Positions 12,050 through 23,544 of a DNA stretch of 64,000 bases are shown here, piece after piece (positions within the stretch are counted from its first letter, which is position 1; every line of letters begins with the position of its first letter). Source of the stretch: Gordionus sp. m RMFG-2023 (Eukaryota > Nematomorpha > Gordioida > Chordodea > Parachordodidae); NCBI RefSeq assembly GCF_954871325.1, contig NC_088776.1:39760569-39824568 (forward strand). Direction: 5' to 3'. The translations under genes were made by a program, and so were the position numbers. The notes beneath the pieces were generated by a model. That model saw only the letters and a list, made by a program, of their open reading frames with translations. It searched no databases and was not told the DNA's origin.

Positions 12050-13230
12050 CTTTGTAGATATATTTTCAGACAACTATATATATATATCTAGATATATTTT
12101 TAAACGATATGCCTTAAAGATATGCAAAACTAGGCCAGCGACCGATGAAAAATTTAAAAAATTAAAACACAAGGAAACATTTAAAAGTAATATATCAAGC
12201 AAATTTAATATCAACGAGTAGCCCAATCCCTAATCTTTAAAATATATAATATTTTGAGCTAGATGAGTTTTTGTGAAAGTTGTCTGCCACAGTCCAAAGG
12301 TATGTTTCAACTGGCCATAAGATATTAATCAAAAATTATATTATAAATTAAAAATTACAATCGTCTTTTAATGATAATGTTTTATAAATTATTATCTGAA
12401 TGTTAAAGATGCTTAAAATCAATCACTCTATATATTACAGATTTTAACAAAACCTCTAAAAAATCCTTTCACATTTTAACCAATTTTGAAAAAGATAAAT
12501 AAAAAGGTGGTGGCCTGGCTAGTTGGCAAACATAGCCATTAACTTATTCCCTAGATAATTTTTATTCTAACTATTACTATTAATTTTAAACTGACGTCAA
12601 ATAAAAAACGCCACTTACTATGAATTATTTTTTTAAATTATAGTAATTTCTTAGAATAAAACGTGGAATATATAGTTCCACGGGCAGAATTCCAATATGA
12701 TAATTCTTTAAAAACAAAAGATTATTTAATTTAATTTAAAATTATATCAAAAACTTTCGTATAAAAATAATAATAATTATACTTTCGCCTTATTTTCCTT
12801 TTTACATATTCTCTCTTGAAACAATAATAAACAAAAAACGTTATTAATTTACCAAATAAATAACAGTCTCTAACATCAATCACCATATCTCTCTCTGATA
12901 TAATCATGATTATAACAAAAATAAATAATAATACTATTGAAAATCCTTTAGACGCATTTTTTTTTAAATCTAAAAGTACCAAATGAATATTTTTGATAAT
13001 TATTCTTTCTTATATATATAAAATATGCATATTAAATTTAATACTGCATTAGTGCTTGAACGATTATTTAGGCATGGCTTATACTTTCTGATCGTCGCTC
13101 TAGACTTGGAGAGTATGGAAATGTTATTATTGGATGCAATAAAAAATAAATAAATTATATATATATTTGAAATTTTAGTCATATTTTTTATTTGTGGAAA
13201 TAAAGATACGTATAAAATATTTTTAAAAAA
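12050..13230. other. No gene recognised
   Basis: A+T-rich. The minus-strand frames at 12731-12982 and 13000-13182 are lysine/tyrosine/isoleucine-rich, as random A+T-rich DNA gives, and show no domain. Confidence 0.35.
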
Positions 13231-13232
13231 AT

Positions 13233-13330
13233 TCGAAAGTAAAAAGAATAGCGCTCTACTTTTTTTGTAAACGGTAGCGATAGCACGCTACTTTGTTGAT
13301 AAAGTTAGCGGTAGCGATAGCGCGTTAATT
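13233..13330. repeat. GTAGCGATAGCRCGCTA word array
   Basis: Three imperfect copies of GGTAGCGATAGCRCG, with its complement GCGCTCTAC or ACGCTAC, lie within 100 bp. The style matches the subterminal arrays of the hAT elements in this window, but no element could be delimited around it. Confidence 0.4.
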
Positions 13331-13495
13331 TTAAAAGTATTTTAACTAGCTGTCTTATGAAACAAATTTATAGAGATCAAATCATTTATAAAAAACCGGT
13401 TTTTTTGTGGCCAAGATATATATCACCCTACTCATATATTTTACCCGGTTTTAATTTTAAAGATAATGAATTTGACAAAATTAGATGTTATAAAC

Positions 13496-14210
13496 TAGGG
13501 CTGTGACGATATTAAATATCGGATTCGGTACCGATATTTAGCGTCTTCCGAAAATATCGGATCGGACCGATACTTATAAAAACTGATCCATTATTATAAT
13601 AATTTCTAAATAATTTTTTTAAATTTTATTTCTTTTTTAAAATAGATTTATAGTATTTTAAAAAAAATTTTTATAAAAATAGAAAGGAACACCCAAAGTT
13701 TTATTTATTTTAAATCTTTTTAAATTACGCCAATTTTTTTATTTATACTTTAAAATAAAAGATTTTTTTAAAATATGGTATCTGAATTATGGAAATATTT
13801 TACAAAAGACAAAGATAATTTTGCAAAATGCGTTATTTGCAGAATCATCTGAGTTTGCCTTCAGCATGGCAGGAGATATAGATAGTCCAAATCGTAGAAG
13901 CTTATTCCCAGAAAATCTAGAGGCTCTCATATTTATTAAAAAAATCTAATATATTATAATTTTATATATACAATTTTATAATTCCAACATAAAATGGATA
14001 TATTATTAAATATATATTTTTTTATTAAAGTCTTAATTATAGAAATAAAAAAATTAAATTAAATTCATAATTCGATTTTTTGCATAAAAAAATATTGATT
14101 TCTTAATTACATTTGGTTCAAACGGGGGTGATTAAAAATCAGTTAAAATTTCGGATCGGTATTGGTATCGGATCGGATCGGTGAAAAATATGTGGATCGG
14201 CACAGCCCTA
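13496..14210 (+). mobile_element. Complete, internally deleted hAT element (715 bp)
   Basis: It is flanked by a perfect 8-bp TSD, TTATAAAC (13488-13495 and 14211-14218), and has perfect 10-bp TIRs TAGGGCTGTG / CACAGCCCTA. Subterminal words TATCGGATCGG and GGTACCGATA occur at both ends. At about 13770-13960 (+) a short frame reads SELWKYFTKDKDNFAKCVIC, the start of a BED-type zinc finger. It passes directly into FSMAGDIDSPNRRSLFPENL, the hAT C-terminal dimerisation region, so the catalytic middle of the transposase has been deleted. The element is therefore non-autonomous, with a scar of its parent gene. Confidence 0.85.
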
Positions 14211-14469
14211 TTATAAACCGATTTTCTGGATGCCTAGATTTAGATGTTGCAAGCCAAATGACAAATTGCTCGATTTTAGAGAACTGGAATCGTTTCAAAC
14301 GAAGATAACAAATTAAATGATTAAATTTATATCATACTATAATGTATTAATAGTATATAATTTTTAATAAAACATCAAAAAAAAATCCATATTGACCAGT
14401 AAGTCTTTTTCTAAAGGAAATTTCCCATTGTTTCCCTATTTATTCCAAATTTCTCTCAATTATAGTTTC

Positions 14470-14990
14470 CCTGGAAATTTACATTGCACATATAAAATAT
14501 TTGGGCCTGGCTGGATATTATTTAATTTTATAAAATTTTACCCCAGCCATTAACATTTTGATTCATATTATTTAAAAACAAACTACAATATGTGTATTTC
14601 TTTATATTTTAAGAGCTATCTAACTAAAATACTAAATCTATAAATAATATGAAAATTAACAAAAAATTAAACATTTTATTCATAATATGATCCATTTATA
14701 AAGCGCAATACAGATATCAAACACAATTGGTTATATGTAGAAATAGTTAGTCTAGAGAGGTATAAGCGTCAGTGATACTGGGAAGAAAAAATTAGATATA
14801 GATATATAAATGTGACAGCCAAAAATTTTAATGGTTTTCATTAAATTTTAACAGGCATGGTCTGACTTTTTGTATAATTTTTATAAACTAGGATAGGCAA
14901 AAAATTTAATAGTCTAGATAGCTTGAGCAAAAATTCTTAATGGAATAAAACAGGCTGGGACATGTTTTGCAGACCTCTACTCTGGATATA
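14470..14990. repeat. Scraps of C/G-rich MITE ends
   Basis: GGGCCTGGCTGGATATT (near 14503), GGCATGGTCTGAC (near 14853) and GGCTGGGACATGTTTTGCAG with ACCTCT (near 14951) resemble degraded ends of the CAGAGACCTGCAG family. No complete copy is seen. Confidence 0.3.
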
Positions 14991-15195
14991 TTTGAAAAGT
15001 ATCATTTAACAACTCTGATGAGTATAATTGAAATTTTTTAAAAAAAGGGAAAGAAAGAGTAAAAAAAAATTACATCATATAACCCAGCCTATAGAAAAGG
15101 ATGCCTTTAAATTTTTTCCATTAAAAATCCTAGATATGCTTATGTTTGAGTTAAAAAAATACCCATTTCTATTATTACATGAAAATTAATTAAAT

Positions 15196-15760
15196 TAGAG
15201 GTGAACCAATCTACCTGACATATTATTTAGTCAAAATATTTTAAAAAACAATACCAATTATTAGAGATCTGCAAAGTTAGGCCCGGCCCGAGTCCGGCCT
15301 GGCCCAAACAGGTTTCGGGCCTAATTCTATTTAAAATAATCGGGTTCAGGGGCCTAATATTTTTTAAAAAAATTCAGGCCAGGTCAGGCGGACCTTAGAA
15401 TTTTTTTTAAATATATCTAAATTTTTCAATTTTATATTGAATTTTTTATGTAAAATAAAAATATTTGATTTTATTTATTGAAACTAAACGACATATAACA
15501 TATGTCTTTTATTTTGAGTAATTATAAAAATTAATTTCTATATTAAAATAAATTCGGGCCAAGCCGGTAAATTTTTTTTTAAATTTCGGGTTTGGGCTGG
15601 GCCGGCAAAACTTTTTTTAAAAAAATTTCAGGTCAGGCCAGGCTTGAAAAATTTGGCCCGATGCAGATCACTACCAATTATCAGATCAGGTTAGATGAGT
15701 ATCTGAAAATATGTGATTGGTGAATAATTTAATAATAATTTGTGGATCAACATAACCCTA
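15196..15760. mobile_element. Tiny hAT-type MITE carrying a nested MITE
   Basis: A perfect 8-bp TSD AATTAAAT (15188-15195 and 15761-15768) encloses TAGAGGTGAACCAATC at the left and GTTGATC..CATAACCCTA-type sequence at the right. Without the 412-bp insertion it holds, plus one TSD, the element is only about 145 bp. No coding content is seen. Confidence 0.65.
15262..15673. mobile_element. hAT MITE, TAGAGATCTGCA family, complete
   Basis: The best copy for defining this family. The TSD is CCAATTAT (15254-15261 and 15674-15681). The left end is TAGAGATCTGCAAAGTTAGG and the right end is GGCCCGATGCAGATCACTA, giving a TIR of about 12 bp (TAGWGATCTGCA). Inside the termini are G+C-rich words (GGCCCGGCCCGAGTCC, CAGGTCAGGCGG, GGGCTGGGCCGG), then a conserved A+T core (TATGTAAAATAAAAATATT, AAACGACATATAAC). 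It inserted into the small element at 15196-15760. Confidence 0.85.
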
Positions 15761-15951
15761 AATTAAATATATATTTTAATAAAATACAAATCATATAATT
15801 TTATCTTCTATTATATTGTTAAAATAGTTTAATTTATATCTAAAGTTTAGAAGGTATAAAATGATGATGTCAATATTATGTCCATCATCAAATGTGAAAA
15901 ATATAATAAGAAAATATTATGTGAAAATTAAAAATATATTGCAATATAAAC

Positions 15952-16462
15952 CTTTGTTTTTAATCACGGATTTAACATTAGGAATGTTATTTTTTAATTC
16001 AGTGTGTGTTTCATAGGTGCTATTAATATTTGAATCATTGGAGCAAGGAGGAATTGAAGAATTTGAAGATGAGACATAACATATTTTATCACATATCTGA
16101 TCACAATTCATAATTTCAGAATTACCATTTAATTCTAATGCACTTTGAAAGGAATCAGAAAGGGTTCCATTATAGGCAATATCCATTTTGACCCCATCAT
16201 CAGCTACATAATTATTAGACAGTTTTACCATTGATAATGGGCGCTTTTTAAAATATCCATTTATTTTAAGTTTGGATTCATCTGCCCCATTTGTCATTTT
16301 ATTATTATTAATATCATTATTTAAAGAATTTTTAGAAAATGTCATAATTGATATAGGATCTTCTTCGCTCAAGCTTTTTAAATAATTTGGTGATGTATTA
16401 TTATTAAGCTTTTTATTGAAAGCCAAAGAAAACCTTCTTTTTACTTTCTTGAACCCAATCAT
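15952..16462 (-). CDS. First coding exon, possible PCTAIRE-type CDK (CDK16/17/18-like)
   Basis: From the ATG at 16462 the minus strand is open for 170 codons to a plausible donor (AAAG|GTTTAT at 15952/15951). The donor resembles the GTTTAT donor used in the SLC6 gene of this window. The exon begins MIGFKKVKRRFSLAFNKK. Vertebrate CDK16-18 start with an M-KKxKRRLSLTLRG-like basic/serine motif. Further on, NGYFKKRPLSMVKLSNN and VKMDIAYNGTLSDSFQS are reminiscent of the SFKKPPLRRPHSV and LDIVHENLKMGSDGESDQ segments of CDK17. The rest is low-complexity N/S-rich and typical of a disordered kinase N-terminus. The kinase domain is not in this exon. I found no later exon leftwards in the window, so large introns or loss must be assumed. 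The family call is inference from short motifs. That it is a genuine host exon is more secure than its name. Confidence 0.5.
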
Positions 16463-16479
16463 AATTAATGTCAAAATAC

Positions 16480-17360
16480 CTCTATAATCTTGATATGTGG
16501 TTTAAGATAATTTGTAATAATGTTGAAATTTATATTTAAAATGCAAAACATTTTGATTGTAAACCCAAAAATAAAATATAATGTTGATTAACGATTGACT
16601 AAAAACGTATTTACACTTTTACAAAAACTTTAAAATCCATATGATAACATTACAAATTATACGTTTAATGTAAATAATATTTGGATACTTTTAAATCTAC
16701 AATTTAAATTTATAAATATAAAATACTTTCAGATTTATTTTATATATCAATAGATAAAAGATGGGTATTTTTAAATAATATGTTAATAATATTACTTGTA
16801 TAGGAACTAGGTTGCTTAATGTTTATGGTAATCAATAATTAAAAATAAATTCGAGATAAACGAATTAAGGTCATAAAATAAATTTTAAGTTTATAAATGC
16901 TCATAATAAAAAGGAATAATTAAATTTATTAAATCATATCATATAATAATTGTATTTATACTATATTATTTATTTTTAAAAAAGAATATTAAAAATTGAT
17001 AATATTAATTATGATATTCTAAAATTATTATATTATTGGCTTTGAATACACTCAGAATTTATATAATATTATAATGTTCATATTAATTTATATGTTATGC
17101 TATTATAGTTTTCTATAGTCTTCTATTGGTAATGATGGTAAAATTATAAATTTGTGCGGATATTTTATCCTTAAACTGTGGTATGCCTTATATGGTGGCG
17201 ATATGTTGCGGTATTTATATATATTTAATTATTAGTTTTACTAAATTATTCATATTATTTATAACATTGAATGACCTTTCGTGATCTATATTTCTACTTT
17301 TACTTATTTCATTATATTTTATGGAATAATAACTTCAAATTTAACTAATTATATTCCTTA
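16480..17360. other. Presumed upstream/intronic sequence of the kinase-like exon
   Basis: A+T-rich, with no supported reading frame or repeat. It would hold the 5' untranslated region or upstream intron of the minus-strand exon at 15952-16462, but no promoter could be identified. Confidence 0.3.
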
Positions 17361-18734
17361 TATAAATACAGAGTCGTAGCCACGGGAATTTTCGTCCCCA
17401 AACATGGCCCCCAGAAAAAATTTATGGCCCCCAAAAATGACCCCGATGAATTTTTCCGGCTCCCCAAATTGAAAAAAATATTTTGTAATTGATTATTTTT
17501 ATATTTTTAAAATAAATTTTAAATATTTATTCAAAGAACATGTCTTGTTTGTAAATTTCTTCCTATTTTTATTTTTATCCAATAATAAATCATCATTCAT
17601 TCATATTTTATCATTTTCATGTGTGTTTGTGTATAACATTATATAGGCTCTTAGTTAAAATGTTTAAATTGTACTTATTTCAATGATAATTATTTTATTT
17701 TTTATGGTTCAATCACAATATTATTATCTATTGAAGATCTCTGATATAGATCTGGGTGCAAATCATAAAAAAAACTGGATTTTCGGAAGCTAATCAAGTG
17801 ATTACACAAGGCTTGATATATTATATATATATAATCTAAGGAAACAGATTGATACCGATTCGTAAATATTTATTAAAATAAAAAAAGTTTTTTATTAAAT
17901 TTTTATAAAATTTGGTAATTATTGAGCAGTGTTGCTAAACAGCTCGATTTGGGCCGATTTTTAAAAATTGTTTGATTAAGATCTTAGGCAAAATAATATT
18001 ATCTAAGCAAGATATAACCACTTATTTAAAACAGCGGTGAATATTTTAGCATTATAACGAAAATAATGAGATAACAACAATTTTGGTAAGCCAACAAATT
18101 AACCGTTATCTTTACGATCTTAAATCAAGATTTCTATTTCTTAACACACAGGAGTTACCTTTCCATGGGACTGGTTCAACAAAAATTACGGATGCTGCAA
18201 ATGTAGAAAACATAATTTATTCTTTCTGGACAATATAGAGTAATGTTTTCACACACCATCCAAAAAGATCCTGAATTAAATAAAATTACGAAATTTATAT
18301 GCGATTTACATCACCCAGATTCAAAACGGAGTAATATCTATTATGATAGATATGGTGGTTTATTATATTTCAGATAAATATAACAAAAGTGAGATGCCTT
18401 GTGATGCCTTTGTCTTAAGGCTGATGTGACAAAAGATGCATCAGGTTGTAAAATCTGTGCATAATTATTTATATTTTTTCTGAAGTCCAAGAAAATTTAT
18501 TAGGGATTATTAATTTATAGTGTATTTCTGCTGAAAGTATTACTAATTGCATTTTAAAGCAACATAATAAGTTAAATAATAATTCAACGCATAGGAGTAG
18601 CCGGGGGGGGGGGCAAAGGAAAATCTCCCCCCTTCAGAAATTTATCACTTTTTGTGAATATCATTTTAAGCTAATAAAAAATATTCCCCTTAGTACCCCC
18701 CCCTCTAGGGATAAAATAAAAATTCCTGAAGATT

Positions 18735-19448
18735 GTTGTATAGCTTCTAATGATATCGAGGATCTTATTGCTTTTGTTTACGATATAGACAAATACAATA
18801 TGTCTTTTAACCGAACATCATTTGCTCAAAATGCAATCCTGACCCCTAAAAACGTAAATGTCGATTCTATAAATATTAAATAGATTAACAAAATTCCGGG
18901 GGATTTAATTACATACATAAGTGCTGATGAAACGATAACCGAGGATGAAGCGACGTTTTATCCCACTGAATTTTTAAACTCTTTAAGTATATCAGGATTA
19001 CAACCTCACAAATCTTTTACTCAAAGTCGGGGTACCTATAATATTAATGCGTAACTTAGATTCTGTTCTGGTTTGAATAATGAGACTAAATTGATTATAA
19101 CTTCTTTGCTACCAAATATAAATGTGACGGAATTTGTTTCTGGTAGTTTTCTCAGTACTAAAGTTCTCATTCCTAGAATAAGTTTTATTCCTACAGCCGA
19201 TTCTGGCTTGCCATTTTCCTTTATACGCCGCCAATTTCCCGTGAGACCTGCTTTTGTCATGACAATTAATAAAGCAGGGATAAACGTTGAACAAAGTTGG
19301 CATCTATTTACCTCATCCTGTTTTTTCACATGGACAGCTATATGTGGCTATGTCTCAAGTTTGTTCTCCTCATAAATTAAAGATTATAACCAATGATAAA
19401 ACAAGAACTGCAACCAATGTGGTATATCATGAGGTTATATCCGATTAA
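18735..19448 (+). pseudogene. Helitron Pif1-like helicase, C-terminal part
   Basis: The plus strand reads IPEDCCIASNDIEDLIAFVY, then ILTPKNVNVDSIN, ISADETITEDEATFYPTEFL, LNSLSISGLQPHK, GLNNETKLIITSLLPN, STKVLIPRISFIP, FIRRQFPVRPAFVMTINKA and, near the end, TATNVVYHEVISD. These are consecutive blocks of the Pif1/RecD-like helicase domain at the C-terminus of animal Helitron Rep-Hel proteins, including RRQFPVRLAFAMTINKxQGQ. An internal stop and several frame slips show that it is dead. The upstream Rep (HUH) part is absent. The termination codon is at 19446-19448. Confidence 0.85.
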
Positions 19449-20087
19449 TCCCGGTTTATACGAATAAGAATGAACATTACTTAGTATGATATTATTTTAT
19501 AATTTAAACAATTTTATATTATTTAAGCATCCTTTTGTCGGGCCGCACAATATGCCCTTTTATCCGATGAATATTTTCTCTAACTAACAAAAATTATACA
19601 AAGTTCATTTTAAATGTTTAACTAAATTAATATAACAATTTTTAAAAGTATACCATTTTGTCTGATCCACCATTGCTCTATTATCCCTGCTGAACCCTGT
19701 TTTTTCACATGGACAGCTATATGTGGCTATGTCTTGAGTTTGTTCTCGTAAATTAAAGATTATAATTAATGATAAAACAAGAACTACAACCAATGTGGTT
19801 ATATCATGATGTTATATCCGATTAATCCCGGTTTATACGAATAAGAATGAACATTACTTTGTATGATATTCTTTTATAATTTAAACAATTTTATATTATT
19901 TAAGCATCCTTTTGTCGGGCCGCACAATATGCCCTTTTATCTCTGATGAATATTTTGTCTAAATGAAAATTATACAAAGTACATTTTTAAAATTTAACTA
20001 AATTAATATAACAATTTTTAAGGATCTTTCTTTTTTAAAAGCTTACCATTTTGTCGGATCCACCATTGCTCTATTATCCCTGCTGAT
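19316..20087. repeat. Tandem duplication of the Helitron tail (unit about 380 bp)
   Basis: 19316-19693 and 19695-20087 are close copies, offset by about 379 bp: both contain TTTTTTCACATGGACAGCTA, CGATTAATCCCGGTTTATAC, TCCTTTTGTCGGGCCGCACA and CCATTGCTCTATTATCCCTG. The first copy includes the end of the helicase frame. The second repeats it as a broken fragment. Confidence 0.85.
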
Positions 20088-21022
20088 TATTTTGTATAAC
20101 GCACAAAAAATATACATAGTACATTATTTTATTATAAATAATTTTATATATGATTTTATATCTATTCCAAAAAATCTTCGTTTTATTTCAATAATAATGT
20201 TTTTTATATTTTTGACTGATTTCTTTATTTGTCTAGGCTAACCCAACCTTTATCCCTCACATTGCTACAAAACTTGATGAATCTATTAAAGATAAGCTAA
20301 GAAAATAATGACGAATAAACAAATGCCTTGCTAGTTCTAGAGTTACTGGTAGCCAAAATAATAAAAAACTACGCTTGAAATCAACTCCTCTGGAGGTTTA
20401 TTTATTTTTTTTATCTTATATCTTATATATATATAATTTGCATATAAGTTTCATTAGTGTTTAATGGCACTTTTATTTAAATAGATAGCATTTTTTTTAT
20501 ATTTAAAATAAAATATAGATAAATAATTTGGGAAATGCAAGACATACATTAAATTTATCCGAAAAGCTACAATAACCCTATATAATAAACAAAAATTTAT
20601 ATTATATATATAATATAATTGATCATATTACCAAAAAATATAAGAGTCGGTTATTTTTATTTTATTTGTCATGATTTTCTAATAAGTGGTTTGCCCAGGC
20701 CTTCCCAGTTTCCCTTAATACGGAATTCAAATGTTTTTTTTACATCTTAAACTTATTGGTAAATCATATAATTCCCTTTCATGTGATGATAAATCAATTA
20801 AAAATTTAATATCTCCTAGGTGGGAAAAAATTTTCATAATTATATTGGATACGACTGGGCTTGGAACCTCAAAATTTATATTAGCTTGCACCTGACATGG
20901 GAATATCTTTAACAAATTATTAAGGGTTGAGCTGGGCTGGATAAACTTTTATAATTATATGCTTCCTAATATTGTGAGGGATCTGGCATGGCATCTATCG
21001 TAAAAAAATGAATAAAAATCTC

Positions 21023-21053
21023 ACCCCGTCATTTTTGACGGGCTTTCTACTAG
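21023..21053 (+). mobile_element. Helitron 3' terminus: hairpin plus CTAG
   Basis: CCCCGTCATTTTTGACGGG can form a short stem-loop, followed by CTTTCTA and CTAG at 21050-21053, then T. Helitrons characteristically end in a hairpin about 10-12 nt before a CTRR terminus and insert 5' of T. This makes 21053 the likely 3' end of the Helitron whose helicase is at 18735-19448. The 5' TC end was not found. Confidence 0.65.
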
Positions 21054-23544
21054 TAATTATTAATAATAGATCCATAAAATTACTAAATAATATAATTTAT
21101 CAAATATAATTTTTTATAAAGTGGTAATTTAATTTATTTATCTTAATAAAAGTAAAATATAATTATAAAATTATTAAAATTAAATCATAAATTAAATAAA
21201 AAAATTAAAGCACAATCAATGATAATACAAACAGTGGAATATTATATGTCTTAGATTTACAGTATATCTAATTTTATCAATTATCATATGACAATCAAGT
21301 AATTTTTACCAATATAGCGAATTATATATTTTACAGAAAACTATAAAATATGATAAAGACATCAGAAAATATTTTTAAAGACATTGTGAGATGAATAATG
21401 TAAAGATTAATTTTTAATATTATTTATATTTAAAATAAATAGATGGCGTTAAATAATTGAATGCAAATTGTTGCTATATTTATTATAAAGAGCATTGATT
21501 AGTAAAATTTGTTAAAATATTAACTGTAATATATTTTCTAACTGTCAAATATGTTTGTAAAAGTGGAATTTTACCTGGTATTTTGTAACTAATTCTATAT
21601 AATAGAGGATCAACTATATGTCTACATACTTTTTATAAATAAATTTCTTATACTTGTTTGGAATAAATTATTACCATGCTTTTAATTAATGTATATACAA
21701 GTAATTTATTATATTTTATATAAACTAATAAAAATTTATTTCATATTTGTTCCAGTCTTATTTTTTTTATTAAAATTAACCTCCTATCTTGTAAAAATAT
21801 TTTATGACTATATATAGACTAAGGCACGCCTAAAATGGGATCTGGAGGCGAAGCTCCCAATAATTTTTTGATTCCCCTTCCCACCCCCTCCCTTAGGAAA
21901 ATCCTGGCTACGCTTATGATTCAATGAATATGATAAACCAGGCATATGATGGTGCAAACGTTATGTCAGGCCGAAATGGAGGAGTGCACCCTATTTAAAA
22001 AAATAATAATAACAAAGGTTCCTTTTATACATTGCTACAACCACATTTTGCATCTTGTGGCTCAAAATTGGTATTATAATATTGTTATCATTTCTAATTT
22101 TTTATATTTATTCAATGCATTGCATAATTTTTTAGGCGGTTTAATGTATTCTATAAATATGCAGGCCATACTCTTAAGAGACTTTTAGACCAGAGGTGGA
22201 CTGGTCATTTAGATACATCTCGCATCATTTATGTTAATTTTGAGGCTTTGGAGAAGTATTAGTTTACTTTTCTTATGGAACTCTTAATTCAGAGGTTTCC
22301 ACTGTCGAAGCCTCTGGTCTTTTATCTCAATACGTTAATATAAATTACGTTATATTAGCCATTATAATTTATGAGATATTAATAACAATAGATCCCCTAT
22401 ATAAGTATCAACAATCAATAGATACTTATCAAGTGGATGCTAAAAATTGTATTGATTCCACGATCAATATATTTAAAAATTATAAGAAGCAATAATTCTA
22501 TTGATTTGATTAGAATAAAGGCTGAAAAACTTTTAGCAAAATTTAATCTCACTCCCCACAAATCATCAAGAATACGTAAAACGCCTATAAATTTATTTTT
22601 AGTCGAAACCAAATTACAATTTGATTGCGAAAAAGATTCCAATTAGAGTTCTTTAAAATGGAATTATTATGAAATTATTGATTACTTTGTTGATAATTTT
22701 TTAGATAGATTTACACAAGATGATTATAATCTTCTATCAAGTTTTAATGCATTGTCCCCCTTTGATAGTGATTATTTTATATCGGACAAAATAGCCCGAT
22801 TAGAATAATATTAAACTTAAATATGGAAACTTTACATCATGAAATGAAAATAGCTAAAGGATTATTAGCTGCAGAAGTTAAAGAAACACATAATTTTGAA
22901 AATATCCTAAATATTATGTATAAAAAAATATCATCATGCATTTATAGAATTGTATAAATACTACTCAGCAGCCATCATCATTGGGCTACCAACGGCTTCT
23001 TGTGTGGCTTCTTTCTCTATAATAAAGAGAGTTCTATCGAGCACTAGAGGGTCGATGAAAGATCAAAGTATGCAAAATTTAGTATTGATGGCTTATGAAA
23101 AAAAGTTAACACAAAATTTATCCTTTAATTCATTTATGTTAAAATTTAAAAATATCGTCGTATTATATTATAGTATTTTTTTGTATTCATATAACATTAA
23201 TAATTTTTTAATAAAAATAGCAAAAAATTTCTATGAATGCTTAATTATTTGTTTTATTTTAAAAAAATAGTGCCCCCCCCCAAGTAAGCATCTGGCCCCC
23301 CCTAACTGAAAATTCCTGGCTACGGCCCTGTATAAATACCTACACTTTTTATATAGTAGTATTACAATGTAAATATTTTCAGATAATAAAATCATTTGTT
23401 TAATTCTAGCTTGTACCCTTGTGTTTCCATCATGGTGGGAGCGGGAAAATAAATAATGGGATCTTCTGATTAATATATCAATGATAATTATAAATTTAAA
23501 TATAAAAATTAAACTTAAATTAAATACAAACCTTAATTCTACAT

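Larger units (their letters stand above)
18590..21918 (+). mobile_element. hAT-like element nested in the ZMYM1-like hAT
   Basis: It is flanked by near-identical 8-bp TSDs ATTCAACG (18582-18589) and ATTCAATG (21919-21926), with ends CATAGGAGTAGCCGGGGG and CCTGGCTACGCTTATG. Just inside both ends are the poly-G/poly-C tracts usual for this TIR type. It splits the transposase of the outer element between NNN and SMN codons. Removing it with one TSD copy restores the outer reading frame, which confirms the insertion order. Most of its interior is a Helitron fragment (next entries), so it was itself a target. Confidence 0.75.
17369..23330 (+). mobile_element. ZMYM1-like hAT transposon, 6 kb including nested insertions
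   Basis: A perfect 8-bp TSD TATAAATA lies at 17361-17368 and 23331-23338. TIRs are CAGAGTCGTAGCCACGGG at the left and CCTGGCTACGGCCCTG at the right. The plus-strand transposase is of the ZMYM1/zinc-finger MYM hAT type. ADVTKDASGC (18422-18453) is the DETxDxSGxEQ segment. It runs on to LKQHNKLNNN (to about 18584), is interrupted by the 18590-21918 insertion, and resumes at 21919 with MNMINQAYDGANVMSG, the family's QGYDGAxNMSG motif. Then follow FIHCYNHILHLVAQN (HCYAHxLNLV), KRLLDQRWTGHLD (near 22173) and the C-terminal LPTASCVASFSIIKRVLS (near 22985). Several stops and frameshifts make it inactive. Confidence 0.85.

Noticed and set aside
12731-13182. Two minus-strand frames that look hydrophobic and might be membrane proteins
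   Set aside because: K/Y/I/F-rich composition is what A+T-rich DNA gives; no partner exons or conserved pattern.
19036-19329. Minus-strand frames across the Helitron helicase
   Set aside because: The plus-strand frame carries the recognisable helicase motifs; these are shadows.
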